A DNA stretch of 64,000 bases from Agrococcus sp. SL85 (GTDB lineage Bacteria; Actinomycetota; Actinomycetes; Actinomycetales; Microbacteriaceae), in assembly GCF_026625845.1 (NCBI RefSeq), contig NZ_CP113066.1, positions 2,046,001 to 2,110,000 on the forward strand, read 5' to 3'. Below, piece by piece: positions 28,523 through 38,965 of this stretch. The position numbers were made by a program, and so were the translations under genes. Below the pieces are notes generated by a model. It saw only the letters and a list, made by a program, of their open reading frames with translations, searched no databases and was not told the origin of the DNA. Numbering within the stretch: position 1 is the first letter of the stretch; each line of letters begins with the position of its first letter.

Positions 28523-28998
28523 TGTCGATCGACCTGCTCAACGAGTCCGGCCACGAGGTCGACGAGGCGCAGCTCGTGCGCCTCATCGCCTTCGACCTCG
28601 ACCGGCTCTTCGTGCACCCCGACGCCGAGGTGTCGGTCGTGCTCGTCGACGTCGCTGCGATGGAGCAGCTGCACGTGCAGTGGATGGACGAGCCCGGCCC
28701 CACCGACGTGCTCTCGTTCCCGATGGACGAGCTGCGCCCCGGCTCGCCCGAGCGACCCACGCCTCCGGGGCTGCTCGGCGACATCGTGCTCTGCCCGGAG
28801 GTCGCGCAGGCCCAGGCGGTCGAGGCCGGCCACCCGCTCATGGCGGAGCTGCGCCTCCTGACCACCCACGGACTGCTGCACCTGCTGGGCTTCGACCACG
28901 CGGAGCCCGCCGAGCGCGACGAGATGTTCGGCCTGCAGGACCAGCTGCTCGCGGGCTTCGCCGCGCACGAGGCGGGCGCGCCCGGGCGCGCCGGCTGA
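28522..28998 (+). CDS. ybeY: Endoribonuclease YbeY
   Basis: A 158-residue metal-dependent RNase for 16S rRNA 3'-end maturation and ribosome quality control. The zinc-binding signature HGLLHLLGFDH is at residues 116-126 (His116, His120, His126), and GPTDVLSFP is the conserved upstream block. ATG overlaps the phoH stop (TGATG) and its own TGA overlaps the next ATG. Confidence 0.95.
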   Translation: MSIDLLNESGHEVDEAQLVRLIAFDLDRLFVHPDAEVSVVLVDVAAMEQLHVQWMDEPGPTDVLSFPMDELRPGSPERPTPPGLLGDIVLCPEVAQAQAVEAGHPLMAELRLLTTHGLLHLLGFDHAEPAERDEMFGLQDQLLAGFAAHEAGAPGRAG

Positions 28999-30275
28999 TG
29001 TTCGAGCTGCTGCTGTTCGCGGCCGCGGCGCTGCTCATCGCCTTCGGCGCCTGGCTCGCCGCGTGCGACGCCGCGCTCGGCGTCGTCTCCCGCGCCGAGC
29101 TCGCCGAGCTCGCGGCGGGGTCGCGCCGCTCGTCGTCGATCGCGGCGATCGCCGACGACCTGCGCGGCCACGTCATGACGCTGCAGTTCGGGCGCATCGT
29201 GTGCGAGACGGTCGCGGCCGTGCTCATCACGCTCGCGCTCGACTCGCTGCTCGTGGAGTGGTGGATCACGCTGCTCGTCGCGGGCGGCGCCATGATCGTC
29301 ATCTCGTTCGTGCTCGTCGGCACGAGCCCGCGCGCCGTCGGCCGCACCCACGCGCTCGGCCTCCTCCGCGCCTCCGCGGGCTTCGTGCGCTTCTGGCGCA
29401 TCCTCATGGGGCCGATCGCGAGCCTCGTCGTCACCGTCGGCGACAAGGTGACGCCCGGCCGCCAGCGCGAGACGGCGTTCACGACCGAGGCGCAGCTGCT
29501 GTCGATGGTCGACGCCGCCGCGGAGTCGGACGTGCTCGAGGACGACGACCGCGAGCTCATCCACTCGATCTTCGAGTTCAACGCGACGCTCGTGCGCGAG
29601 GTGATGGTGCCGCGTCCCGACATGATCACGATCGAGCGCGACGTGACCGCGGGCGAGGCGCTGCGGCAGTTCCTCGACAACGGGCTCTCGCGCATGCCCG
29701 TGGTGGGGGAGTCGACCGACGAGATCGTCGGCATCCTGTACCTGCGCGACGTCGTCCGCTCGCGCACCTGGCGGCCCGACGAGGTCGAGCTCGCCGAGCA
29801 GCTCGCGCGCCCCGCGATCCTCGTGCCCGAGTCGAAGAAGGCCGACGACACGCTCGCGCTCATGCAGGCGGAGCGGATGCACGTGGCGATGGTCGTCGAC
29901 GAGTACGGCGGCATCGCGGGCCTCGTCACGCTCGAGGACCTCGTGGAGGAGCTCGTGGGCGAGATCCGGGACGAGCACGACCGCGGCCGCCGCGAGGCGA
30001 TCGAGGCGGGGGAGGGCGTGTGGCTCGTCTCCGCGCGCCTCCAGATCGACGAGCTGGGCGACCTGTTCGACCTGCAGCTCGAGGACGAGGACGTCGACAC
30101 GGTCGGCGGGCTCGTGCAGAAGGAGCTCGGGCGCATCTCCGAGGTGGGCGACGTCGTCCACGTCGGGGGCCTGCGCATCGAGGTGCGCTCGATCGACGGC
30201 CGCGGCCGCTCGACGGGCGAGATGGAGGTCTCGCGGCTCCCGGAGCCCGAGCTCGTGGAGGAGGGCGCCGAGTGA
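28998..30275 (+). CDS. CNNM/CorC-type CBS-domain transport protein (hemolysin family)
   Basis: A 425-residue membrane protein: an N-terminal DUF21/CNNM transmembrane domain, the linker EDDDRELIHSIFEFNATLVREVMVPRPDM, a CBS pair (DNGLSRMPVVGESTDEIVGILYLRDV and MHVAMVVDEYGGIAGLVTLEDLVEELVGEI) and a CorC C-terminal domain. Family members export or sense magnesium or cobalt. In the ybeY-CNNM-era operon, with ATG overlapping the ybeY stop. Confidence 0.93.
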   Translation: MFELLLFAAAALLIAFGAWLAACDAALGVVSRAELAELAAGSRRSSSIAAIADDLRGHVMTLQFGRIVCETVAAVLITLALDSLLVEWWITLLVAGGAMIVISFVLVGTSPRAVGRTHALGLLRASAGFVRFWRILMGPIASLVVTVGDKVTPGRQRETAFTTEAQLLSMVDAAAESDVLEDDDRELIHSIFEFNATLVREVMVPRPDMITIERDVTAGEALRQFLDNGLSRMPVVGESTDEIVGILYLRDVVRSRTWRPDEVELAEQLARPAILVPESKKADDTLALMQAERMHVAMVVDEYGGIAGLVTLEDLVEELVGEIRDEHDRGRREAIEAGEGVWLVSARLQIDELGDLFDLQLEDEDVDTVGGLVQKELGRISEVGDVVHVGGLRIEVRSIDGRGRSTGEMEVSRLPEPELVEEGAE

Positions 30276-31168
30276 GCGACCAGCAGCACCGCAGCGGATT
30301 CGTGACGTTCGTCGGCCGGCCGAACGCCGGCAAGTCGACGCTCATGAACGCGCTCGTCGGCGAGAAGATCGCCATCACGTCGTCGAAGCCGCAGACGACG
30401 CGGCACGCGATCCGCGGTGTCGTGCACCGCGACGACGCGCAGCTCGTCATCGTCGACACCCCCGGCATGCACAAGCCCCGCACGTTGCTCGGCAAGCGGC
30501 TGAACGCGGTGGTGCAGACGACGCTCGGCGACGTCGACGTCATCTGCCTCTGCATCCCCGCCGACGAGCCCATCGGCCCCGGCGACCGCTTCATCGACCA
30601 GCAGCTCGACGGCTTCCCGCGCGCGAGGAAGATCGCGATCGTGACGAAGACCGACGCCGCGTCGAAGCAGCGCGTCGCCGAGCAGCTGCTCGCCGTCGCC
30701 GAGCTGCGGGAGTGGGACGCGGTCGTGCCGCTCTCGTCGCTCCGCGGCACGCAGCTCGACGTGCTCGTCGACCAGCTCGTGGCGCTCCTGCCCGAGGGCG
30801 AGCCGCTCTACGAGGCCGCGACGACCACCGAGGAGCCGCTCTCGGTGCGCATCGCCGAGCTCGTGCGGGAGGCGGCGCTCGAGGGCGTGCGCGACGAGCT
30901 GCCGCACTCGATCATGGTGACGGTCGACGACATCGTCGAGCGCGAGGACCGCGACCTCGTCGACGTCTACGCGAACCTCTGGGTCGAGCGCGACAGCCAG
31001 AAGGGCATCATCATCGGCAAGGGCGGCTCGCGCCTGCGCCAGGTGGGTGCGGATGCGCGGGCCGAGATCGAGCGCATCGTCGGCGCGCAGGTGCACCTCG
31101 ACCTCCGCGTGAAGGTCGCGAAGGAGTGGCAGGGCGACCCGAAGCAGCTGGGCCGCTTCGGCTTCTAG
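30272..31168 (+). CDS. era: GTPase Era
   Basis: A 298-residue ribosome-assembly GTPase that binds the 16S rRNA 3' end. G1 GRPNAGKST is at residues 15-23, the switch is QTTRHAIRG, G3 is DTPGMHKP, G4 is TKTD (a variant of NKxD) and the C-terminal KH domain contains QKGIIIGKGGSRLRQVG. GTG start overlaps the upstream stop as GTGA. YbeY, PhoH and Era together form a ribosome-maturation module. Confidence 0.95.
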   Translation: MSDQQHRSGFVTFVGRPNAGKSTLMNALVGEKIAITSSKPQTTRHAIRGVVHRDDAQLVIVDTPGMHKPRTLLGKRLNAVVQTTLGDVDVICLCIPADEPIGPGDRFIDQQLDGFPRARKIAIVTKTDAASKQRVAEQLLAVAELREWDAVVPLSSLRGTQLDVLVDQLVALLPEGEPLYEAATTTEEPLSVRIAELVREAALEGVRDELPHSIMVTVDDIVEREDRDLVDVYANLWVERDSQKGIIIGKGGSRLRQVGADARAEIERIVGAQVHLDLRVKVAKEWQGDPKQLGRFGF

Positions 31169-31242
31169 CGCGGGATCGCCCGCGGCGTCCGCCGCGAGGA
31201 TGATTCCGGAGGCGCGAGGGCGCCGGGGCCGTGGCGCCGCCG

Positions 31243-31248
31243 TAGCGT
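31243..31248 (+). promoter_or_regulatory. Histidine kinase leaderless promoter (-10)
   Basis: TAGCGT, 7 bases before the GTG at 31256. Confidence 0.5.
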
Positions 31249-31255
31249 AGAGGGC

Positions 31256-32521
31256 GTGAGCGCCGCCGAGACCCGGGCCGCCGAGACCTCGGCAGCCGAG
31301 ACTCAGGCCGCCGAGCCCGTGGCGTCGGCGGCGACCGAGGACGCCGCGCGGTCGCGCCTCGATCCGCGCGCGCTCCGCGTCGACGCGATCCTCGCGATCA
31401 GCACCTCCGTCCTCACGGGCGTGCCGAGCGCGATCATGTGGGTGCTCGCCGCGGTCGGCACGCCGGGGCAGTGGGCCTTCGGGGCGCTCGTGGGCGTCGC
31501 GATCGCGGGCGCGATCCTCGTCCGCCGCACGCGCCCCGTGCTCGCGCTCCTCGCGCTCACCGGGCTCGCGGCCGTGCACGTCGCGATCGCCGCGCCGATG
31601 TTCCCGGTCTGGTTCGGCGTGCTCGTCGTGCTCTACTCGGCCGGCCGCTGGAGCCGCTGGCCCGGCCGCCTCGGCGCGCTCGCGCTCGCGCTCCTCGCCG
31701 CGCTCCTGGCGGCGACGTGGCTCGCGACCGCCGGCGGGCTCGCGGCGGCGCCCGGCGCCATGCCGAGCCTCACCGAGGTCCTGCGGCTCGTCGCCTTCGC
31801 GTGGGTGCCGCCCATGCTCCTGTTCTCGATCGCGGTGCTCGTCGGCTGGGGCGTCGCCGCCGTGGCGCGCTCGGAGGCCGCCTCGAGCGAGGCGATGGCC
31901 TCGACCCGTCGCGCCGACGAGCAGGAGGAGCGCGCCGCGCTCGCGCGCGACATGCACGACGTCGTCGCCCACTCGCTCGCCGTGGTCATCGCCCAGGCCA
32001 ACGGCGCCCGCTACACGCAGGATCCTGCGGCGAAGGACGCGAGCCTCGAGGCGATCGCCGGCACCGCCAAGCAGGCGCTCGGCGACGTGCGCCTGCTGCT
32101 CACGCAGCTGCGCCACAGCCAGGCGCCCGACCCCGTCGCCTCGCTCGACGGCGCCCACGACCTCATCGACCGCATCCGCGCCTCCGGGCTCGACGTGCGG
32201 CTCGAGGAGCTCGGCACCCCCGTGCCGCTGCCGCGCACGGCGGACATCGCCGCCTACCGGATCCTGCAGGAGGCGCTCACGAACGCGCTGCGCCACGGCG
32301 ACCGCTCGCAGCCCGTGCACGTGCGGCTGCAGGGCGTGCACGGGCCGCAGCCGGGCATCGTGCTCGACGTGCACAACCGGCTCCGCGCCGACCCCGGGGT
32401 CGCCGGCCACGGCGTGCGCGGCATGCACGAGCGCGCGCGCCTGGCGGGCGGCGATGCGTGGACGGGCGTGCAGGACGGCTGGTTCCGCGTGCGGGCCGCG
32501 TTCCCGGCGGGCGCGCGGTGA
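31256..32521 (+). CDS. Two-component sensor histidine kinase (HisKA_3, NarL-partner type)
   Basis: A 421-residue kinase. The cytoplasmic N-terminus has four AAET/AAEP repeats; five or six transmembrane helices (residues about 40-205) with almost no external loop follow; then the dimerisation domain ARDMHDVVAHSL with phospho-acceptor His234; then the ATPase domain (YRILQEALTNALRHG N-box and GHGVRGMHERARLAGG). The sensor resembles intramembrane kinases that monitor the envelope or an ABC transporter. Its partner regulator and an ABC pair follow in the same direction. Confidence 0.92.
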   Translation: MSAAETRAAETSAAETQAAEPVASAATEDAARSRLDPRALRVDAILAISTSVLTGVPSAIMWVLAAVGTPGQWAFGALVGVAIAGAILVRRTRPVLALLALTGLAAVHVAIAAPMFPVWFGVLVVLYSAGRWSRWPGRLGALALALLAALLAATWLATAGGLAAAPGAMPSLTEVLRLVAFAWVPPMLLFSIAVLVGWGVAAVARSEAASSEAMASTRRADEQEERAALARDMHDVVAHSLAVVIAQANGARYTQDPAAKDASLEAIAGTAKQALGDVRLLLTQLRHSQAPDPVASLDGAHDLIDRIRASGLDVRLEELGTPVPLPRTADIAAYRILQEALTNALRHGDRSQPVHVRLQGVHGPQPGIVLDVHNRLRADPGVAGHGVRGMHERARLAGGDAWTGVQDGWFRVRAAFPAGAR

Positions 32522-32542
32522 GGCGGGTCGTGGCTCGGGTGG

Positions 32543-32548
32543 CAGGAT
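32543..32548 (+). promoter_or_regulatory. Possible response-regulator promoter (-10)
   Basis: CAGGAT lies 7 bases before the GTG at 32556. The regulator could instead be expressed by read-through from the kinase, 34 bases upstream. Confidence 0.35.
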
Positions 32549-32555
32549 CGCTCCC

Positions 32556-33209
32556 GTGATCCGCGTGCTCATCGTCGACGACCAGGCGCTCTTCCGAGGC
32601 GGCATCCGGATGCTGCTGGAGTCGCAGCCCGACATGACGTGCGTGGGCGAGGCCGCCGACGGCGCGCAGGCCGTGCGGCTCGCCGACGAGCAGCAGCCCG
32701 ACGTCATCCTCATGGACGTGCGCATGCCCGTGCTCGACGGCATCGCCGCCACCGCCCGGATCGTGCAGGCGCGGCCCGAGTCGCGGGTCGTCGTGCTCAC
32801 GACCTTCGACCTCGACGAGGCGGCCGCGCGCGCGATCCGCGCCGGCGCCTCCGGCTTCATCCTCAAGGACGCCGAGCCCGAGCTCGTGCTCGCGGCCGTC
32901 CGCACGGTGCACGCGGGCAACGAGGTCGTGGCGGCGAGCGCGACGCGCGAGCTGTTCAAGGCCTTCGGCGCGCAGCGCCGGCAGGTGCCGCCCGCCTTCG
33001 CGGCGCTCACCGAGCGCGAGCGCGAGATCTTCGGGCTCGCGGCCAAGGGGCTCTCGAACACCGAGATCGCCCGCAGCGAGTTCGTGTCGGAGGCGACGGT
33101 CAAGACCCACGTCTCGCGCGTGCTGGGGAAGCTCGGCCTCCGCGACCGCGTGCAGCTCGTGGTGTTCGCCTACGAGCACGGCCTCGTCGGGGATCAGCCT
33201 CGAGGATGA
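32556..33209 (+). CDS. Response regulator, NarL/LuxR family
   Basis: A 217-residue regulator with a receiver domain (IVDDQALFRGGIRMLLE, phospho-acceptor Asp54 in LMDVRMP, switch Thr in LTTFD, Lys in ILKDAEP) and a C-terminal LuxR helix-turn-helix (LTEREREIFGLAAKGLSNTEIA, then EATVKTHVSRVLGKLGLRDRVQ). Partner of the preceding kinase. The ABC exporter genes 49 bases downstream are the most likely targets. Confidence 0.95.
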   Translation: MIRVLIVDDQALFRGGIRMLLESQPDMTCVGEAADGAQAVRLADEQQPDVILMDVRMPVLDGIAATARIVQARPESRVVVLTTFDLDEAAARAIRAGASGFILKDAEPELVLAAVRTVHAGNEVVAASATRELFKAFGAQRRQVPPAFAALTEREREIFGLAAKGLSNTEIARSEFVSEATVKTHVSRVLGKLGLRDRVQLVVFAYEHGLVGDQPRG

Positions 33210-33258
33210 CGGCGGATCCGACGACCGCCTGACGACCCGGCGGCGCGATCCGGATTGC

Positions 33259-33990
33259 ATGGAGGGCATGCAGACCTCCCTCTCCCTCTCGGGCGCCACC
33301 AAGCGCCACGGCACCGGCACCGGCGCCGTCACCGCCCTCGCGGGCGTCGACCTCGACATCCAGCCCGGCACGCTCACGGCGGTCATGGGCCCCTCGGGCT
33401 CCGGCAAGTCGACGCTGCTGCACCTCGCGGCCGGGCTCGACGCGCCCACGAGCGGCGACGTGCGGATCGGCGGCCGCTCGGTCGTGGGCCTCGACGACGA
33501 CGCGCTCACCGCCCTGCGCCGCGAGCAGGTGGGCGTCGTGTTCCAGGCGTCGAACCTCGTGCCGAGCCTCACGGCGCTCGAGAACGTGCAGCTGCCTGCG
33601 CTCCTCGCGGGGCGCGAGCCCGACCGCGCCCGCATCCGCGCGCTGCTCGACGACCTCGGGCTCGCGGGCCTCGGCGGGCGCCGGCCGCACGAGCTCTCGG
33701 GCGGGCAGCAGCAGCGCTTCGCGATCGCCCGCGCGCTCGCGCACCGGCCCGCGATCGTGCTCGCCGACGAGCCCACGGGCGCCCTCGACTCCCGCGCCTC
33801 GCTCGAGGTGCAGGAGATCCTCGTCGCCCAGGCCGCCGCGGGGCAGGCGATCGTCGTCGTCACGCACGACCCGGTCGTGGCCGCACGCGCCGAGCGGATC
33901 GTCCTGCTGCGCGACGGCCGGATCGACGGCGACCTGCCGCGCACCGACGCGGCGGGGATCGCGCAGCGGATGCTGGCGGTCGCGCGGTGA
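33259..33990 (+). CDS. ABC transporter ATP-binding protein (MacB/LolD-like)
   Basis: A 243-residue ATPase with Walker A GPSGSGKST (residues 44-52), Q-loop VVFQASNLVPSLTALENV, signature LSGGQQQR, Walker B IVLADEPTGALDS and H-loop VTHDP. It belongs to the group that partners FtsX-type permeases, often resistance or envelope-stress exporters under a neighbouring two-component system. ATG 33268 is an alternative start. Its stop overlaps the permease GTG as GTGA. Confidence 0.93.
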   Translation: MEGMQTSLSLSGATKRHGTGTGAVTALAGVDLDIQPGTLTAVMGPSGSGKSTLLHLAAGLDAPTSGDVRIGGRSVVGLDDDALTALRREQVGVVFQASNLVPSLTALENVQLPALLAGREPDRARIRALLDDLGLAGLGGRRPHELSGGQQQRFAIARALAHRPAIVLADEPTGALDSRASLEVQEILVAQAAAGQAIVVVTHDPVVAARAERIVLLRDGRIDGDLPRTDAAGIAQRMLAVAR

Positions 33991-35421
33991 CCGCGGTCGC
34001 CGCCGCGCCCGCGCGCGCCGCCGCAGACCCATCGGCCGGCTCGAGCACGGGCATCAGCCTCGCCTTCGCCGTCACAGCGCTCGCGGCGGCCTTCGGCACG
34101 GCCCTCTCGACCGTCATGGAGCACGCGGCGCTGGCGATCTACGGCGACGCCTTCATCGCCGGCTCCGGCACCGGGCGCCTCATGCTCGCGCTCGCCGGCG
34201 TGCTGCTCATCGGCACCTCCGTGGTCGTGGGCGCGATCGTGGCCCGCCAGGCGCTCACGGGCGCGGTGGAGGACCGCCGCGCCGAGATCGCGCTCCGCCG
34301 GCTGCTCGGGGCGTCGGCGCGGGCGGAGCGGCGCCGGGTGCTCTCGCGCTTCGCGCAGGTCGGGATCGGCGGCGCCGCGCTCGGCTGGGCGGTCGGCGTG
34401 CTCGCCGCGATGCCCGTCGAGGCGCTGCTCGCGTCGCTCCCGGACGGCCTGCCGCTCTCGGGGCTCTCGCCGATCGTGCCCGCGGCGCTCGTGCCGCCCG
34501 CCGCCGTGCTCGTCGCCGCCGTCGGCGCGGCCTGGCTCGCGACCCGCGCGGTGCTCGTCGTCTCGCCGATCGAGGCGCTCCGGGACTCGGGGGTCGACAT
34601 CGAGACGACGGGGCCGCGGCGCGGGCGTCGCGGCCCGCTCGTCGCGCTCGCGCTCGGCTCGGCGCTCCTCGCGGGCGCGGTGGTGCTCGGTGCGCTGACG
34701 CCGCTCGCCGTGCTCGTCGGCTTCGCGGGCGGCGTGGTGCTCGTCGTCGGCATCGTGGGCATCGCGCCGGTCGCGGCGCCGCCGCTCGTCGCGCTCGCGG
34801 CGCGCACGATGGGGCGCTCGGTCCCGGCGCGCGTCGCGCGCGGCAGCCTCGCCACCCACCCCGGCCGCACCGCCTCGCTCGTGCTCGCGCTCTTCGTCGG
34901 CGCCGCGGTCGTGACGATGATGGTGACGGCGGGCGCCTCGCTCACGACCGCCGCCCTCACGATCGAGCGCGACCCGGTCTTCCGCGCCGAGCTCGCGTCG
35001 GTGCTGCTCGGCGCCACGACGATCGTGTCCGCGATCGTCGGCTTCTCGGCCGTGCTCGGCGTGCTCGGCTTCGTCGCGGCCATGCTCCTCGCCGTGCGCC
35101 GGCGCACGCGGGAGATCGGGCTGCTCCGCGCCCTGGGGCTGCGCAGGGGGCACGCGATGCGCATGCTGCTCGCGGAGGCGGGTGCCATCACCGCCGTCGC
35201 CGTAGCGGCCGGCTTCGCCGTCGGCGCGCTGCTCGGCTGGATCGGCGTGCAGTCGATGGTCGGGTCGGTGCGCGGCATCGCCTCGACCGCGCCGACGATC
35301 CCGTGGCTGCTCCCCGTCGGGCTGCTCGTGGCGGGCCTCGCGGTGGCCGTCGCTGCCAGGCTGGCCCGCGGGTCGGCGCGCGAGCCGCATCCCGCCGCTC
35401 GCGGCCGTCGCCGAGGACTGA
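33987..35421 (+). pseudogene. FtsX-like ABC transporter permease with apparent 3' frameshift
   Basis: About 477 residues with an FtsX architecture: N-terminal helix, first FtsX domain (AVEDRRAEIALRRLLGAS), central helices, second FtsX domain (RRRTREIGLLRALGLRRGHAMRMLLAEA) and a last helix pair. The frame as written does not stop at the gene end: it runs through the terminator and into the leucine leader peptide to 35537. Dropping one base from GGCGCGCGAG (35375-35384) gives SRIPPLAAVAED then TGA at 35419-35421, a natural FtsX ending. The gene is 1435 bases, one more than 478 codons. Sequencing error or a real loss of the stop are both possible; the core protein is intact. Confidence 0.78.
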
Positions 35422-35439
35422 GCGGGGCGCCGCGAGCCG

Positions 35440-35480
35440 CGCCCGAGGCCGGATGCCCAGCCGGCATCCGGCCTCGGGCG
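35440..35480 (+). terminator. Strong hairpin terminator after the ABC permease
   Basis: CGCCCGAGGCCGGATGCC and GGCATCCGGCCTCGGGCG form a perfect 18-bp stem with a 5-base loop (35458-35462). It ends on the base before the TATAGT box of the leu promoter, so terminator and promoter are packed together. Confidence 0.85.
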
Positions 35481-35486
35481 TATAGT
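35481..35486 (+). promoter_or_regulatory. leuA leader promoter (-10)
   Basis: TATAGT, a near-consensus -10, 6 bases before the leader-peptide ATG. The mRNA should therefore start at or beside the ATG and the leader be translated without a ribosome-binding site. Confidence 0.65.
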
Positions 35487-35492
35487 GAGGGC

Positions 35493-35537
35493 ATGCACAG
35501 CGCGCGGCTCCTCCTTCGTCGCCGCGGCGAGGCCTGA
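35493..35537 (+). CDS. leuA leader peptide (14 residues)
   Basis: MHSARLLLRRRGEA, with three consecutive Leu codons (CTC CTC CTT) followed by Arg codons. Position between a strong promoter and leuA, and hairpins downstream, mark it as a ribosome-mediated attenuation sensor: stalling at Leu codons when charged tRNA-Leu is scarce would favour leuA expression. The frame is also the end of the read-through permease frame, probably by coincidence. Confidence 0.75.
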   Translation: MHSARLLLRRRGEA

Positions 35538-37367
<1,830 letters not shown>

Positions 37368-37378
37368 GCCGGCCGCCG

Positions 37379-37415
37379 CAGAGCCGTCCGTCACAGAGCC
37401 GTCCGTCACAGAGCC
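37379..37415. repeat. 15-bp tandem repeat, 2.5 copies
   Basis: CAGAGCCGTCCGTCA occurs at 37379-37393 and 37394-37408, followed by a partial third copy CAGAGCC, in the short leuA-recO gap. Copies are identical, unlike the more diverged arrays elsewhere. Confidence 0.75.
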
Positions 37416-37427
37416 GCAGCCCGCACC

Positions 37428-38159
37428 GTGCCCACCTACCGCGACGAGGGGGTCGTCCTCCGCACCCACCTGCTGGGGGAGGCCGACCGCATCGTGACGC
37501 TGCTCACCCGTGAGCACGGCAAGGTGCGGGCCGTGGCGCGCGGCGTGCGCCGCACCTCGTCGCGGTTCGGCGCGCGGCTCGAGCCGTTCATGGTCGCCGA
37601 CCTGCAGCTCGCGGTGGGCCGCAGCCTCGACATCGTGACGCAGGCCGTGACGCTCGGCGCCTACGCGCCCGAGATCGTCGCCGACTACCGCGCCTACACC
37701 GCGGCGACGGCGATGGTCGAGACCGCCGACCGGCTCACCGAGGAGGACGCCTCGCGGCAGCAGTACCTGCTGCTCGTCGGCGCCCTGCGCAGCCTCTCGC
37801 GCCGCGAGCACGACCCCTCGATGACGCTCGACGCCTACCTGCTGCGGGCGCTCTCGGTCGCGGGGTGGGCGCCCTCGTTCGGCGACTGCGCCGTGACGGG
37901 GGCGCCGGGCCCGCATCGCGCGTTCTCGCCGCAGCTCGGCGGCATGGTCTGCGACGAGGCGGCGCCGCCGGGGGCGATGCGCATCGATCCCGGCACGCTG
38001 CTGCTGCTCGCCGCGCTCCTCACGGGCGACTGGGAGACCGCGGACGCGAGCCCGCAGGGCGTGCGCGAGCGGGCCTCCGGCGCCGTCGGCGCCTATGTGC
38101 AGTGGCACCTGGAGCGGGGCCTGCGCAGCCTCGAGCACGTCGACCGGGGAGGTCGCTGA
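37428..38159 (+). CDS. recO: DNA repair protein RecO
   Basis: A 243-residue RecF-pathway mediator that anneals DNA and loads RecA. The N-terminal OB-fold is clear ([36 protein letters not shown]), followed by the helical domain and a degenerate zinc site: FGDCAVTG lacks the second Cys of the usual CxxC, while VCDEA keeps a later one. GTG start. uppS begins inside the stop (TGATG). Confidence 0.93.
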   Translation: MPTYRDEGVVLRTHLLGEADRIVTLLTREHGKVRAVARGVRRTSSRFGARLEPFMVADLQLAVGRSLDIVTQAVTLGAYAPEIVADYRAYTAATAMVETADRLTEEDASRQQYLLLVGALRSLSRREHDPSMTLDAYLLRALSVAGWAPSFGDCAVTGAPGPHRAFSPQLGGMVCDEAAPPGAMRIDPGTLLLLAALLTGDWETADASPQGVRERASGAVGAYVQWHLERGLRSLEHVDRGGR

Positions 38160-38965
38160 TGGCGAGGATCGGCAGGCACGACCCGAGCGAGACGCTGCGA
38201 CCCGTCGACTGGACGGGCGAGCAGCCGCCCGCGTACGCGCCCGGGACGGTGCCCGCGCACGTCGCGATCATCATGGACGGCAACGGCCGCTGGGCGAACC
38301 AGCGCGGCCTCACGCGCACGCAGGGGCACGCGGCGGGCGAGGCGGTGCTGCTCGACGTCGTCGCCGGCGCGCTGCAGGCGGGCGTGCGGCACCTCTCGGT
38401 CTACGCCTTCTCGACCGAGAACTGGAAGCGCAGCCCCGACGAGGTGCGGTTCCTCATGGGCTTCAACAAGGACGTGCTGCGCCGCCGCCGCGATCAGCTC
38501 GACGCCTGGGGCGTGCGCGTGCGCTGGGCGGGCCGGCGTCCGAGGCTGTGGGCCTCGGTCATCAGGGAGCTCGAGGAGGCGGAGCGCCGCACCGCGGGCA
38601 ACGACCGGATGACGCTGCAGATGTGCGTCAACTACGGCGGCACGATGGAGATCGCGGATGCGGTGCGCTCCATCGCCGACGACGTCGCGGCGGGGCGGCT
38701 CAAGCCCTCCGGCGTCACCGACCGGCTCGTGCGCTCGCGCATGTACAACCCCGACGTGCCCGACGTCGACCTCTACATCCGCTCCTCGGGCGAGCAGCGG
38801 ATCTCGAACTTCCTGACGCTCCAGGGCGCCTACGCCGAGATGGTCTTCCTCGACCGGCTGTGGCCCGACTTCACGCGGCAGGACCTCTGGCGCGCGCTCG
38901 ACGTCTACACGGGACGCGACCGTCGCTTCGGCGGCGCTGTGGACGCGCCCGAGCCTGACGCGTGA
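38159..38965 (+). CDS. uppS: Isoprenyl transferase (undecaprenyl/decaprenyl diphosphate synthase)
   Basis: A 268-residue cis-prenyltransferase making the lipid carrier for peptidoglycan precursors. Active-site motifs: [10 protein letters not shown] (catalytic Asp40), [36 protein letters not shown] and the C-terminal FLDRLWPDF. Chain length cannot be read from sequence. In a recO-uppS-lipoprotein operon with overlapping ends on both sides. Confidence 0.95.
   Translation: MARIGRHDPSETLRPVDWTGEQPPAYAPGTVPAHVAIIMDGNGRWANQRGLTRTQGHAAGEAVLLDVVAGALQAGVRHLSVYAFSTENWKRSPDEVRFLMGFNKDVLRRRRDQLDAWGVRVRWAGRRPRLWASVIRELEEAERRTAGNDRMTLQMCVNYGGTMEIADAVRSIADDVAAGRLKPSGVTDRLVRSRMYNPDVPDVDLYIRSSGEQRISNFLTLQGAYAEMVFLDRLWPDFTRQDLWRALDVYTGRDRRFGGAVDAPEPDA

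Noticed and set aside
30272..31168. Era lacking a functional G4 motif (TKTD instead of NKxD)
   Set aside because: TKxD is an accepted variant and all other motifs and the KH domain are intact.
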